The notes: generated by a model from the sequence alone, not told the origin. A stretch of 64,000 nucleotides of DNA from Gordonia humi (GCF_014197435.1 NZ_JACIFP010000001.1:1116001-1180000); one strand, 5' to 3'; positions 1-9,186 are shown, numbered from the stretch's first letter. Program-made: numbers and translations.

Positions 1-580
1 TCGGAGCGCCGGTGGTCCCCGAGGTGAACAGGATGTCCGACAGGTCGTCCTCGGCGACGGCGTCCGCGCGCGTCCGCGCGTCCTCGACCGCGGCGTCCGG
101 CACGTCGACGAACGCGTCCCAGGCGACGGCGCCCGGTGCGTCGACGGGTTCGTCCAATCCGATCCCCACCACGGTTCGTCCCTGCGCGATCGGCGACGCC
201 GTCACCTCGGCCAGCCGATCGATCCCGGCGAACGACCCCGACGCCACCACGACCTTCGCGTCCGACCGCGCGATGATGTCCGAGGCCTCACTCACCGTGT
301 ACCGGGTGTTGAGCGGAACCAAGACCGCTCCGGCGCAGTGCGTGCCGAGTACGGCGACCGGCCAGTGATGACTGTTCGGCGCCCACACCGCGACGCGGTC
401 GCCGTGCTCCACACCCGCCTCGATCAGTCCCGCGGCGAACCGTCCGGCGCGATCGGCCAACTCTCGCCAGGTGAGTCGGACCGGTTCGCCCCACTGCTCA
501 TCGATCACCGCGACGCGATCGGGCCAGAGGATCGCGGCGCGATGCAGTGCGGCCGGCGTGGTCGTCGGTGTCGGAGGCAT
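1..580 (-). CDS. fadD3: FadD3, HIP-CoA ligase (partial, C-terminus outside window)
   Basis: N-terminal 193 residues of an ANL-superfamily acyl-CoA synthetase; the gene runs off the left edge. The start is the ATG whose complement lies at 578-580. The reading frame contains a typical N-terminal half (WRELADRAGRFAAGL, LNTRYTVSEASDII) and reaches the P-loop LFTSGTTGAP just at the edge. Identity is inferred from context: it is divergent from fadE30 across a KstR2-type operator, exactly as Rv3561 and Rv3560c are arranged in M. tuberculosis. FadD3 activates the rings-C/D propionate (HIP) to its CoA thioester with ATP in the cytoplasm, the entry step of the lower steroid pathway. A different acyl-CoA ligase is possible since the C-terminal half is not visible. 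Confidence 0.88.
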   Translation of the reverse strand, partial: MPPTPTTTPAALHRAAILWPDRVAVIDEQWGEPVRLTWRELADRAGRFAAGLIEAGVEHGDRVAVWAPNSHHWPVAVLGTHCAGAVLVPLNTRYTVSEASDIIARSDAKVVVASGSFAGIDRLAEVTASPIAQGRTVVGIGLDEPVDAPGAVAWDAFVDVPDAAVEDARTRADAVAEDDLSDILFTSGTTGAP

Positions 581-591
581 GATCAAAACCT

Positions 592-605
592 AGCAAATGC
601 TTGCT
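592..605. promoter_or_regulatory. KstR2-type operator between fadD3 and fadE30
   Basis: AGCAAATGCTTGCT matches the KstR2 motif AnCAAGnnCTTGnT at all but one defined position and sits in a longer palindrome (CCTAGCAA-atgc-TTGCTAGG, 589-608). It lies 11 nt from the fadD3 start and 17 nt from the fadE30 start, so a bound repressor would cover both promoters. The same core occurs at 21635, and a perfect match lies before kstR2 at 6411. Confidence 0.88.
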
Positions 606-622
606 AGGTTAAGCTAGACCGC

Positions 623-1885
623 ATGACGACGATCAATCTCGCCGATCGGGGCGTCGACCTCGGTGAATGGGCGGCCCGCACACCGAATGCCGATGCGGTC
701 TTCGAACAGGCCGTACGGGATTGGCTCACCGCCAACCTCATCGGCGACTTCGCGAATCTGCGCGGTCGCGGAGGCCCGGGAAGCGAGCACGAGTTCTTCG
801 CCGAGCGTCTCGAATGGGATCGGCACCTGGCCGCGGCCGGATGGACGTGCCTCGGCTGGCCCGTCGAACACGGTGGTCGCGGCGCCACGATCGCGCAGCG
901 CATCATCTTCCATCGCGAGTATGCCCGGGCAGGCGCGCCCGCACGGGTGAATCACCTCGGCGAGGAACTCCTCGGGCCGACGCTCATCGAGTACGGGACC
1001 CCCGAGCAGCAGAAACGGTTCCTCCCACACATCGTCGACGTCACCGAACTCTGGGCGCAGGGCTATTCCGAACCCGGCGCGGGCAGCGATCTCGCCGGTG
1101 TGGCGACCTCGGCCGCACTCGACGGCGACCACTGGGTGATCAACGGCCAGAAGATCTGGACCTCGCTCGCCCACCTGTCGCAATGGTGCTTCGTCATCGC
1201 TCGGACTGAGAAGCAGTCCGCGCGGCATCAGGGCCTCAGCTTCCTCCTCGTTCCACTCGACGCCGACGGCGTCACCATCCGACCCATCCAGCAGATCACC
1301 GGGACCAGCGAGTTCAACGAGGTCTTCTTCGACGATGCGAGGACCGACGCCGACCTGATCGTCGGTGCGCCCGGCGACGGATGGAAGGTCGCGATGGGTC
1401 TCCTCCAATTCGAGCGGGGAGTCTCCACACTCGGCCAACAGGTCGGCTTCCGGCGTGAGCTCGACGACCTGATCGCACTCGCCACGACCAACGGCACCGT
1501 CGACGATCCGGAGATCGCATCGCGGCTGCGGCGCGCCAAGGTCGGCCTCTCCGTCATGGAGGCGAACGCGCGCCGCACACTCGCGGGCGACATCGTCTCC
1601 GAAGCGGGCGCCGCCTCGGTGACGAAACTCCTGTGGGCCAACTGGCATCGCGATCTCGGTGAACTGGCCGCCGCCGTCGCGGGTGCGCCGATGCTGATCG
1701 GCCCGGCGGCCACCACGGAGGGTCGCGCCAACGACATCGCCGACCCCGAACACGTCGAACTCGACGAATGGCAGCGACTGCTCCTGTTCACCCGCGCCGA
1801 CACGATCTACGGCGGCTCCAACGAAGTCCAACGCAACATCATCGCCGAGCGCGTGCTCGGCCTTCCCCGAGAGGCACGGCAGTGA
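623..1885 (+). CDS. fadE30: FadE30, acyl-CoA dehydrogenase of rings C/D catabolism
   Basis: A 420-residue flavin-dependent acyl-CoA dehydrogenase. Visible family motifs are GYSEPGAGSDLA (about 147-158), WVINGQKIWTSLAHLSQWCF (about 171-190), the IVD-type catalytic glutamate in LQFERGVSTL (E264) and the C-terminal DTIYGGSNEVQRNIIAERVL. These are nearly word-for-word those of M. tuberculosis FadE30 (Rv3560c) as I recall it. It introduces the double bond in the propionyl-CoA side chain left on rings C/D (HIP-CoA series). The protein is about 35 residues longer than the mycobacterial one at the N-terminus, and no good Shine-Dalgarno precedes ATG 623, so a later start is possible. First gene of an operon with the SDR (4-nt overlap) and fadA6, under the operator at 592-605. 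Confidence 0.93.
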   Translation: MTTINLADRGVDLGEWAARTPNADAVFEQAVRDWLTANLIGDFANLRGRGGPGSEHEFFAERLEWDRHLAAAGWTCLGWPVEHGGRGATIAQRIIFHREYARAGAPARVNHLGEELLGPTLIEYGTPEQQKRFLPHIVDVTELWAQGYSEPGAGSDLAGVATSAALDGDHWVINGQKIWTSLAHLSQWCFVIARTEKQSARHQGLSFLLVPLDADGVTIRPIQQITGTSEFNEVFFDDARTDADLIVGAPGDGWKVAMGLLQFERGVSTLGQQVGFRRELDDLIALATTNGTVDDPEIASRLRRAKVGLSVMEANARRTLAGDIVSEAGAASVTKLLWANWHRDLGELAAAVAGAPMLIGPAATTEGRANDIADPEHVELDEWQRLLLFTRADTIYGGSNEVQRNIIAERVLGLPREARQ

Positions 1886-2718
1886 CATCTCCCCTCGACT
1901 CCTCGCCCGGCACGACCCGCCCCGTATCCCCCCTCGCCACTCCACCCGACGAAGTGCCCGGTCACGACCTGCTCGCGGGCAAGAAGGTCGTGGTCACCGC
2001 TGCCGCCGGCACCGGCATCGGCTTCGCCGCCGCGCGCCGCGCCCTCCTCGAGGGCGGCGACGTCCTCGTCTCCGACTTCCACGAGCGGCGCCTCGATGAG
2101 ACCGTCGAGAGGCTCGGCGCCGAGTTCGGCGCCGAGCGAGTCGTCTCCCACGTGTGCGACGTGTCGAGCACCGAGCAGGTCGACGCCTTGATCACCGGTG
2201 CCGCGGACAAGCTCGGCCGGATCGACGTCCTGGTCAACAACGCCGGACTCGGCGGGGAGGTCCCCGTCGCCGATATGACCGACGAACAATGGGACCGCGT
2301 CGTCGACATCACGCTGACCAGCACATTCCGCTCGACGCGCGCCGCTCTGCGCTACTTTCGCGATGTCGAGCAGGGCGGCGTCATCGTCAACAACGCCTCC
2401 GTCCTCGGTTGGCGCGCACAGCGTGGGCAGGCGCACTACGCCGCGGCCAAGGCGGGCGTCATGGCGCTGACCCGATGCTCCGCGGTCGAGGCCGCCGACT
2501 ACGGCGTACGCATCAACGCCGTCGCACCGTCGATCGCCAAGCATCCGTTCCTGGCGAAAGTCACCACCGACGAACTCCTCGACGAACTCGCCTCCCGGGA
2601 AGCCTACGGTCGAGCCGCCGAGGTCTGGGAGATCGCCGCGACCATCGCGATGCTCGCCAGCGACTACACCACCTACCTGACCGGCGAGATCGTGTCGATC
2701 TCCAGCCGGCGAGCCTAA
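1882..2718 (+). CDS. ipdF: SDR-family oxidoreductase of the KstR2 regulon (Rv3559c/IpdF-like)
   Basis: A 278-residue short-chain dehydrogenase/reductase. It has a TAAAGTGIG dinucleotide-binding loop (TGxxxGIG variant), the NNAG motif in LVNNAGLGG, the catalytic Ser in NNASVLGW and the Y-x3-K of HYAAAKAG. GTG 1882 is chosen because it overlaps the fadE30 stop (GTGA), the usual translational coupling here; upstream in-frame codons lie inside fadE30. Position between fadE30 and fadA6 matches Rv3559c, assigned as IpdF, an oxidoreductase handling the C5 hydroxyl of HIP-derived CoA esters. The family assignment is seen; the exact substrate is inferred from synteny. Confidence 0.85.
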   Translation: MTSPLDSSPGTTRPVSPLATPPDEVPGHDLLAGKKVVVTAAAGTGIGFAAARRALLEGGDVLVSDFHERRLDETVERLGAEFGAERVVSHVCDVSSTEQVDALITGAADKLGRIDVLVNNAGLGGEVPVADMTDEQWDRVVDITLTSTFRSTRAALRYFRDVEQGGVIVNNASVLGWRAQRGQAHYAAAKAGVMALTRCSAVEAADYGVRINAVAPSIAKHPFLAKVTTDELLDELASREAYGRAAEVWEIAATIAMLASDYTTYLTGEIVSISSRRA

Positions 2719-2730
2719 GGAGACCCACCC

Positions 2731-3885
2731 GTGAACGCACCCCAGGCCTACATCGTCGACGCGATCCGCACGCCGGTCGGCAAACGCGGCGGTTCACTCG
2801 CCGGCGTCCACCCCGCCGACCTCGGCGCCCACGTCATCAGCGCGATCCTCGACCGCACCGGCATCGACCCCGAGACGGTCGACGATGTGATCTTCGGCTG
2901 CGTCGACACGATCGGACCGCAGGCGGGCAACATCGCGCGCACCGCATGGCTCACCGCGGGCATGCCGCTCGGCGTCCCCGGCACCACCGTCGACCGCCAG
3001 TGCGGATCCAGCCAGCAGGCCGTTCACTTCGCCGCCCAAGCGGTGATGAGCGGAACGCAGGACGTCGTGCTGGCAGGCGGGCTGCAGAACATGAGCGCCG
3101 TTCCGATCAGCCAGGCCATGATCGCCGGGCGCGAACTCGGGTTCACCACGCCGACCGCCGAGTCGCCCGGCTGGCAGAAACGGTTCGGCGACGCCGAGGT
3201 GAGCCAGTTCGTCGGCGCCGACATGATGGCCAAGCACTGGGACATCAGCCGGACCGATATGGAGGCGTGGGCGCTGCAGAGCCACGAACGCGCTCGTGCC
3301 GCGATCGCCGCGGGGCGTTTCGCTGCCGAGACCGTCCCGCTGGGCGACTGCGTCGTCGACGAGTGCCCGCGCGAGACGTCGCTGGAGAAGATGGCCGCAC
3401 TGCCGGTCCTCGCCGAGGGCTCCGACCTCACGGCGGCGGTCGCCTCGCAGATCTGTGACGGATCGTCGGCCGCGCTCGTCGTGTCCGAGAAGGCGCTCAA
3501 ACAGTACGGGCTCACCCCGCGCGCCCGCATCCATCACATGTCGGTGCGCGGCGACGACCCGGTGATGATGTTGTCCGCGCCCATCCCGGCGACGAAGCAC
3601 GCCCTCGAGAAGGCGGGCATGAGCATCGACGACATCGACGTCGTCGAGATCAACGAGGCGTTCGCACCGGTGGTTCTCGCCTGGCTCAAGGAGACCGGAG
3701 CCGATCCGGCGCGGGTCAACCCGAACGGCGGCGGGATCGCACTCGGACATCCGCTCGGTGCGACCGGCGCCAAACTGTTCGCGACTCTGCTGAACGAACT
3801 CGAACGCACCGGCGGCCGCTACGGTCTGCAGACCATGTGCGAGGGCGGCGGCACGGCGAACGTGACGATCATCGAGCGCCTGTAG
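2731..3885 (+). CDS. fadA6: FadA6, thiolase of rings C/D catabolism
   Basis: A 384-residue thiolase II. The acyl-accepting Cys91 lies in TVDRQCGSSQQ, the NEAFAPV motif is present, His340 lies in GGGIALGHPLGATGAK and the second catalytic Cys370 in CEGGGTAN, so the active site is complete. The GTG start at 2731 follows AAGGAG at 2718-2723. Third gene of the fadE30 operon. By synteny it is FadA6 (Rv3556c), which performs the CoA-dependent thiolytic cleavage of the late open-chain intermediate after IpdAB ring opening. The family is certain from motifs; the specific substrate comes from the M. tuberculosis pathway. Confidence 0.92.
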   Translation: MNAPQAYIVDAIRTPVGKRGGSLAGVHPADLGAHVISAILDRTGIDPETVDDVIFGCVDTIGPQAGNIARTAWLTAGMPLGVPGTTVDRQCGSSQQAVHFAAQAVMSGTQDVVLAGGLQNMSAVPISQAMIAGRELGFTTPTAESPGWQKRFGDAEVSQFVGADMMAKHWDISRTDMEAWALQSHERARAAIAAGRFAAETVPLGDCVVDECPRETSLEKMAALPVLAEGSDLTAAVASQICDGSSAALVVSEKALKQYGLTPRARIHHMSVRGDDPVMMLSAPIPATKHALEKAGMSIDDIDVVEINEAFAPVVLAWLKETGADPARVNPNGGGIALGHPLGATGAKLFATLLNELERTGGRYGLQTMCEGGGTANVTIIERL

Positions 3886-4119
3886 AGGCCGGCACGAATC
3901 CCCGTATGTGACACGAGTGATGCTCGTCAGACTCGAGTGCGTTCGCGCTGTCGCACGATGAGGACTCGATGAGGACTCAGGGCGACGGCGATATCTGCGA
4001 ACAACCGTTCTCACCATGTGTTCACCCCTGTGATTCGTCCCACGAGAACGCTACGATGGGATGAGATCAAGAATTTGTCTCAACCCATGGGCAGATCGTC
4101 ATGAAGTTGGAGGGTCCGA

Positions 4120-5628
4120 ATGACCAAGCCTGCAGAAGCCGCGGTACGTGCCGGCGACAAGGTGTCGTCCGAGTCGCACAGTCTCACTGAACTGCTCGAG
4201 ATCCAGAAGGCCGCGTTCCTGCGGGACGGCATCCCCGACGCCTCGACTCGCATTGACCGGATCAACCGTCTCGGTCAGATGCTGCTGGACAACGCCGACG
4301 AGATCACCGCCGCTCTCGACGAGGACTTCGGCACTCGCCCCAAGGAGCTCTCGATCGCGGCCGACGTCGCAGGCTGCATGATCGATCTGACTCACCAGCG
4401 TCGGTCGGTCGAGAAGTGGATGGCCGAGGACAACGTCTCCAAGCTCCAGGGGCTGATGGGATACAAGCAGCGTCTGCGTCACGACCCGCTCGGCGTCGTC
4501 GGCATCATGGGGCCTTGGAACTTCCCGCTCCAGCTGACGATCGTGCCCGCCGGTTCGGCGTTCGCAGCCGGCAACCGCGTTCTGATGCGCCCTTCGTCGA
4601 TCACCGCGAAGACGACCGACGTGATCGCGCGCGTCGCACCCGACTACTTCTCCATCGAAGAGTTCGCGGTCGTCACCAGCAAGCACGGCGGCGGGTCCGA
4701 CTTCGCCAAGCTCGACGTCGACCACATGTTCTTCACCGGCTCGCCCGAGGTCGGCAAGTCGGTCGCGCAGGAGGCCGCCAAGAACCTGACGCCGGTCACC
4801 CTCGAACTCGGCGGCAAGAACCCCGCGATCGTCGACCCGGTCCAGGACATCACTGAGGCCGCGAACTTCCTCGCCGATGCCCGCATGGTCAACGGCGGCC
4901 AGGTCTGCCTGTGCCCGGATTACGTGTTCGTGCCGGAGAGCAAGGTCGGCGAGTTCACCGAGAAGGTCGTCGCCCGGTGGCGGAAGAACTACCCGACCAT
5001 CCTGAAGAACGGCGAGTACACCTCGACGATCAACGAGAAGAACTACAACCGGATCGTCGGCCTGATCGACGACGCCGTCGGCCTCGGCGCCACCAAGACA
5101 CAGGTGATCCCGGCAGGCGAGCAGTTGCCCGACGCCGACGCGCGGAAGATCCCGCCGACGGTCCTGACCGGTGTCAAGGCCGGGATGAAGATCGAAGAGG
5201 ACGAGGTGTTCGGCCCGGTCCTGACCGTCTACCCGTACCGCAACCTGTCGGAGGCGATCGACAAGATCAACTCGGCCGGCCATCCGCTCACCCTGTACTG
5301 GGTCGGCGACGACAACGAGAACCTGCAGCGCGTCGCCGACAACACCCGCAGCGGCTCCATCAGCGGCAACGACTTCGCGTTGCACCTGCTCTCGCACGGC
5401 CTGCCGTTCGGCGGCGTCGGCCGGTCGGGCATGGGCAACTACCACGGCAAGTTCGGCTTCGACACGTTCAGCCATGCCCGCGCGGTGACCGTCTCGACCA
5501 TGCCGATCAGCTTTGCGCAGATCATGTCGGCGCCGTTCACCAAGAGTGACAAGCGCCTGACGAACGCGCAGATGAAGATGTGGAACTTCCTGCAGAGCCG
5601 CGCCTCACGCAAGTCGGCCAAGGGCTGA
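4120..5628 (+). CDS. NAD(P)-dependent aldehyde dehydrogenase, coniferyl-aldehyde type
   Basis: A 502-residue ALDH-superfamily enzyme oxidising an aldehyde to an acid. It shows the cofactor-site segments GIMGPWNFPLQL and FFTGSPEVGKSV, the general-base glutamate in LELGGKNPAIV, and the catalytic cysteine in NGGQVCLCPDYVFV. The ending PFGGVGRSGMGNYHGKFGFD is typical of the class 3 / coniferyl-aldehyde dehydrogenase branch. ATG 4120 has GGAGGG upstream. It lies 234 bp after fadA6, probably with its own promoter, in the same direction. Whether it acts on a steroid-derived aldehyde is not shown by the sequence; only a poor KstR2-like site (about 4066) lies upstream. Confidence 0.88.
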   Translation: MTKPAEAAVRAGDKVSSESHSLTELLEIQKAAFLRDGIPDASTRIDRINRLGQMLLDNADEITAALDEDFGTRPKELSIAADVAGCMIDLTHQRRSVEKWMAEDNVSKLQGLMGYKQRLRHDPLGVVGIMGPWNFPLQLTIVPAGSAFAAGNRVLMRPSSITAKTTDVIARVAPDYFSIEEFAVVTSKHGGGSDFAKLDVDHMFFTGSPEVGKSVAQEAAKNLTPVTLELGGKNPAIVDPVQDITEAANFLADARMVNGGQVCLCPDYVFVPESKVGEFTEKVVARWRKNYPTILKNGEYTSTINEKNYNRIVGLIDDAVGLGATKTQVIPAGEQLPDADARKIPPTVLTGVKAGMKIEEDEVFGPVLTVYPYRNLSEAIDKINSAGHPLTLYWVGDDNENLQRVADNTRSGSISGNDFALHLLSHGLPFGGVGRSGMGNYHGKFGFDTFSHARAVTVSTMPISFAQIMSAPFTKSDKRLTNAQMKMWNFLQSRASRKSAKG

Positions 5629-5680
5629 CGTTCTCCTGTCGGGCGAGAGTCCTTCGACTCCGCTCAGAGAATCGAGTCGA

Positions 5681-5720
5681 GACCCCGCCGATTCGCCGTT
5701 GCGGATCGGCGGGGTCTTCT
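5681..5720 (+). terminator. Rho-independent terminator after the aldehyde dehydrogenase
   Basis: Perfect 12-bp stem GACCCCGCCGAT (5681-5692) with ATCGGCGGGGTC (5705-5716), 12-nt loop, followed by TTCT. It closes the aldehyde dehydrogenase transcript before the channel gene. Confidence 0.75.
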
Positions 5721-5787
5721 CGTCGGCGTTACAGTGAGGCTCTCCGCGCGCGCCGCGGGTCGTCGACAATCAGGGGAGTGGGGAGCG

Positions 5788-6411
5788 ATGACCGACAGCA
5801 GGGCCCGGGAAGCCGCGTTCAGCACAGAGCGGACGAAGGCGTTCGTCGACGCCGTCGTCGCGATCGCGATGACGTTGTTGATTCTGCCGTTGATGGAGAG
5901 CGTCGGAGAGGCGGGCGACGCCACCACGTCGTCGTGGCTGGCCGACCACGACGAGCAGCTTCTCTCATTCGTCATCAGCTTCCTGGTGATCGCGGTCTTC
6001 TGGCTCAATCACCATAGGCTGTTCGCCCGCGTCACCTCGATCACCACCGGTCTCATGTGGATGACGGTCGCGTGGATGCTCACCATCGTGTGGCTGCCGG
6101 TCGCGACCGCCATCACCGGTCAGATGTCCGACACCGGTGCCGAGGCGATGTACATCGGCACCATGGTCCTCACGCCGACGATCGCGCTCATCTCCCGCCT
6201 GTATCTGCGACGCCGGCCCGAGTTGCATGATCTCTCCGACGCGGAGCAGCAGTCGGGGATCATCGAGAACGTGGCGGCGGTCGCGTTGTTCGCCGTTGCG
6301 CTGGTCGTCGCCGTGACGCTGCCCGGTGTCGGCTACTACGCGCTGTTCGTCCTGTTCCTCGCCGCGCCAGTCCAACGGATGCTGCGGGCGGCGGTACGAC
6401 ACCGAGGGTGA
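5788..6411 (+). CDS. TMEM175-family (DUF1211) membrane protein, putative K+ channel
   Basis: A 207-residue membrane protein with about six hydrophobic helices. The first helix has the family signature TERTKAFVDAVVAIAMTLL, corresponding to the RxxxFSDGVFAIAITLL of bacterial TMEM175; here the Ser of FSD is Val. HxxLFARV follows the third helix, as in the family. ATG 5788 is preceded by GGGGAG at 5780-5785, which decides this start over in-frame upstream GTGs. Bacterial TMEM175 proteins form tetrameric potassium-permeable channels in the cytoplasmic membrane. It lies just upstream of kstR2 in the same direction; no steroid link is visible. Confidence 0.8.
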   Translation: MTDSRAREAAFSTERTKAFVDAVVAIAMTLLILPLMESVGEAGDATTSSWLADHDEQLLSFVISFLVIAVFWLNHHRLFARVTSITTGLMWMTVAWMLTIVWLPVATAITGQMSDTGAEAMYIGTMVLTPTIALISRLYLRRRPELHDLSDAEQQSGIIENVAAVALFAVALVVAVTLPGVGYYALFVLFLAAPVQRMLRAAVRHRG

Positions 6412-6424
6412 CCAAGCACTTGCT
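6411..6424. promoter_or_regulatory. KstR2-type operator upstream of kstR2
   Basis: ACCAAGCACTTGCT matches AnCAAGnnCTTGnT at every defined base. It begins on the last base of the preceding stop codon and ends 32 bp before the kstR2 start, as expected for autorepression. Confidence 0.9.
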
Positions 6425-6456
6425 AGGGTGAACCGTACGCAAGCGAAGGAGGCACG

Positions 6457-7056
6457 GTGGCGGCGAAGTCGACCGCGTCGGGCTCGGCCCGACGAGACGA
6501 ACTGCTCGGTATCGCGGGAGAACTGTTCGCCGAACGCGGGCTGCGCTCGACCACCGTCCGCGACATCGCCGATACCGCGGGCATCCTGTCGGGGAGCCTC
6601 TATCACCACTTCGACTCGAAGGAGTCGATGGTCGACGAGCTTCTGCGGGGGTTCCTCGACGCGCTGTTCGATCGCTACCGCGAGATCGACGCGGCCGGGC
6701 TCGACGCCGCGGATACGTTGCGGCAGTTCGTGATCGCCTCCTTCGAATCGATCGACTCGCGACACACCGCCGTGGCGATCTACCAGAACGAAGCCCGTCG
6801 TCTGAGCACGCAGGAGCGGTTCGCCTACATCAACGAACGGAACGTCGAGTTCCGCGATCTGTGGGCGTCGGTACTGCAGCGCGGCGTCGACGACGGCGAC
6901 TTCCGCCCGGACCTCGACGTCGACCTCCTGTACCGATTCCTCCGCGACACCGTATGGGTGGCCGTCCGCTGGTACCGCCCGGGCGGCACCAAGTCGATCG
7001 ACGAGATCGCCGACCAGTACCTCACCGTGGTCCTCGACGGCGTGCTGCCGCGGTAG
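6457..7056 (+). CDS. kstR2: KstR2, TetR-family repressor of rings C/D catabolism
   Basis: A 199-residue TetR regulator. The N-terminal HTH spans about residues 15-60 (RRDELLGIAGELFAERGLR, TVRDIADTAGILSGSLYHHF), followed by the helical ligand domain with IYQNEARRLSTQ and DTVWVAVRWYRPGG, which closely match M. tuberculosis KstR2 (Rv3557c, about 200 aa). GTG 6457 follows AAGGAGG. KstR2 represses the HIP-degradation genes and is released by HIP-CoA, the product of FadD3. A perfect operator copy lies just upstream, so autoregulation is likely. Three matching sites in the window define its local targets: fadD3/fadE30, echA20/SDR and itself. Confidence 0.94.
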   Translation: MAAKSTASGSARRDELLGIAGELFAERGLRSTTVRDIADTAGILSGSLYHHFDSKESMVDELLRGFLDALFDRYREIDAAGLDAADTLRQFVIASFESIDSRHTAVAIYQNEARRLSTQERFAYINERNVEFRDLWASVLQRGVDDGDFRPDLDVDLLYRFLRDTVWVAVRWYRPGGTKSIDEIADQYLTVVLDGVLPR

Positions 7057-7191
7057 CGCATAGACCTTCGTCGACAGACCTCCCGAACGCGGGCCGGGAC
7101 GTGAGCGGATCCTAACCGCAGGGGCTGCCCGTCGCGCGGGTGGTTTCGACACATCGCCGGTGCTCGCAGCGTCCGATCAGACCTTCGCCGA

Positions 7192-8301
7192 TCAGACCCT
7201 CCGGGACGCGGTCACCGTGAACTTGGCGTTCCGCGCGATCTGTCTCGTCGGTCCGACGATGCGCTCCAACGATCCGCGGTAGCGCAGGTGGGAGTTCCAG
7301 ACGCACCACAGTTCGCCGCCGGAGGCGAGCGCGCGTGCGGCGTCGGTGAACAGGTGGTGGGCGATCCCGGTCGAGAGGGCCGCGTCACTGTGGAACGGCG
7401 GATTCAGTGCGATGAGGTCCTGTGATCGGTCCGGGAACGATTCCAGACCGTCGGATCGGTGCACGACGACCCGGTCGGCGACGCCGTTCGCGTCGGCCGT
7501 CGCCCGCGCCGACGCGACGGCGGCGGCCGAACGGTCGGTGGCCGTCACTCTGAGGTCCGGGCGGGCCGACGCGAGCACGGCCGCGACCACACCCGTGCCG
7601 CACGCGAGGTCGACGGCCGTGGCCGCTGCGGGCACGGCGTCGTAGAGCACGCTCACCAGGAGGCGGGTGCCGACGTCGATCCGCGTCCCGGCGAACACCC
7701 CGCCGTGTGCGGCGACCGTGAGACCATCGTGCTGCTCGGTCCTCGGCCACCCGGCCAGGGCGACGGCGGCGGCCTCCCGACGCGGAGCCCGCGCGAACAG
7801 GACACGCGACTTCTGGCGTGCGTGACTGACATCGACACGGTCGAACACCTCGCGTAGGACGCGGTTCATCTGCGGGGTCATGTGCTTGATCCGGCCGCCG
7901 GCGACCACGACCACGTCAGGATCGGCGTGAGCGGCGATCTGCGCGGCGACCTCGGCGAGACGATCGAGCGATCGCGGCAGCCGCATCAGTACGATGCGGG
8001 AACCGTCGACCACGGCCGGTGACAGAGGAAGATGAGTGATGCCGTCGGCGCCCAGACGCTCGGCGTTCGCGGTGAGCGCCCGCTCACCGGTCAACAGATC
8101 CTGATGGACGCGGACGTCTTTCGCGCCGGATCCGAGAGTGAGCGCGCCGTACGCGTCGTCGATGACGGAGACGGTCCCCGCAGCGCCCGTCGCGAGCAGC
8201 GGTCCCGCCTCGTCGAGGATCAAGCGGTCCGCGGCATCCGATGCCGACAGCCCCGGCCCGTCGACGTCGGGGAAACGCTTCAACTCGTCCAGATCCACCA
8301 C
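7192..8301 (-). CDS. RlmG/RsmC-type class I SAM-dependent methyltransferase
   Basis: A 369-residue protein of the RlmG/RsmC architecture. A degenerate N-terminal Rossmann-like domain (about 1-190) precedes a catalytic domain with the SAM loop DLACGTGVVAAVLA, motif TATDRSAAAV and the base-binding motif NPPFH. The C-terminus (VWNSHLRYRGSLERI, ARNAKFTV) resembles RlmG, which methylates N2 of a 23S rRNA guanine. Convergent with kstR2 across a 135-bp gap in which I see no clear hairpin. The RNA substrate is inferred from family resemblance; RsmC-like 16S activity is the alternative. Confidence 0.82.
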   Translation of the reverse strand: MVDLDELKRFPDVDGPGLSASDAADRLILDEAGPLLATGAAGTVSVIDDAYGALTLGSGAKDVRVHQDLLTGERALTANAERLGADGITHLPLSPAVVDGSRIVLMRLPRSLDRLAEVAAQIAAHADPDVVVVAGGRIKHMTPQMNRVLREVFDRVDVSHARQKSRVLFARAPRREAAAVALAGWPRTEQHDGLTVAAHGGVFAGTRIDVGTRLLVSVLYDAVPAAATAVDLACGTGVVAAVLASARPDLRVTATDRSAAAVASARATADANGVADRVVVHRSDGLESFPDRSQDLIALNPPFHSDAALSTGIAHHLFTDAARALASGGELWCVWNSHLRYRGSLERIVGPTRQIARNAKFTVTASRRV

Positions 8302-8307
8302 CGCAGC

Positions 8308-9186
8308 CTACCGAGGCGCGGTCAGACGCTCGGTGAGCATCGTGACCATCGCTCGAGCAGCCGCCGACGGGGTCGGGCCCACGGCGAGTGACAGCGATGT
8401 CTGCACCGATTCTGAGATCGGGATCGAGACGAGGTCACCGTGTCCGGCGGCCATCGTCGCGGTCAATACCCCGACTCCGCTTCCGAGCTCGACCAGTGCG
8501 AGAACGGATTCCGGCGAATGCGCAGACACCGCGGGCGTCACCTCGACGCGGGCGGCCGCGCACGTCGCGGTCAACGCGGTCCGGACGCCGGTCCCCGCGG
8601 GAAGTGTCAGCACCGTCGCATCGGCGAGGTCGGCACACGCGATGGCGGTCCGTGACGCCCACCCACGGTCGCGTCGGACCACCGCTGCGAGAGGTTCGCG
8701 GACGATGGTGTGCCCGGTGACTCCGGCGGGAAGCGGATCGGCGTGCGCAGCGAGAACGACGTCGAGCCGCCCGGCGACGAGGTCGGCGAGCAGTCGATCG
8801 GAGTTGTCCTCGACGACCGACACCGAGACGCCGGGGTGAACGCTGCGGAAGTGGGCGAACCCGGCGAGGTAGCCGGGAATCGTGCAGCCGATGACCGTGC
8901 CGAGTCGAAGCGAACCGCGCACGAGTCCGGACAACTCGTCGCTCACCGTCGTGATGTTCGCGACCGAGTCGAGGGCGGCGCGCGCGTACGGCAGCACGGC
9001 CCTGCCCGCGTCGGTCGGGGCGATCGTCCTGCCCCGCCGATCGAGCAGCCGATGGCCGACCTCGTGCTCGAGCTTCGCGACTTGAGCCGAGACGCCGGAC
9101 TGACTCACGTGCAGATCGGCGGCGGCCGCGGTGAACGAACCGAGCTCGGCCACCCTGACGAGATAGCGCAGCTGGTGCAGTTCCAT
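8308..9186 (-). CDS. LysR-family transcriptional regulator
   Basis: About 292 residues. The N-terminal winged HTH is clear: ELHQLRYLVRVAELGSFTAA, LHVSQSGVSAQVAKLEHEVG and LLDRRGRTIAPTDAG, followed by a periplasmic-binding-like effector domain. ATG 9186 (MELHQLRYL) is taken as start; a GTG six bases upstream is also possible. It ends 6 bp from the methyltransferase start in the same direction and is divergent from the NTF2-like gene at 9258, a common target arrangement for LysR regulators. The inducer is unknown. Confidence 0.87.
   Translation of the reverse strand: MELHQLRYLVRVAELGSFTAAAADLHVSQSGVSAQVAKLEHEVGHRLLDRRGRTIAPTDAGRAVLPYARAALDSVANITTVSDELSGLVRGSLRLGTVIGCTIPGYLAGFAHFRSVHPGVSVSVVEDNSDRLLADLVAGRLDVVLAAHADPLPAGVTGHTIVREPLAAVVRRDRGWASRTAIACADLADATVLTLPAGTGVRTALTATCAAARVEVTPAVSAHSPESVLALVELGSGVGVLTATMAAGHGDLVSIPISESVQTSLSLAVGPTPSAAARAMVTMLTERLTAPR

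Noticed and set aside
4066..4079. Possible KstR2 site before the aldehyde dehydrogenase
   Set aside because: ATCAAGAATTTGTC differs from the motif at two defined positions and is not palindromic, unlike the three accepted sites.
7161..7198. Direct repeat CGATCAGACC near the end of the methyltransferase gene
   Set aside because: Only two short copies near a gene end and no inverted arms, so there is no sign of a terminator, operator or attachment site.
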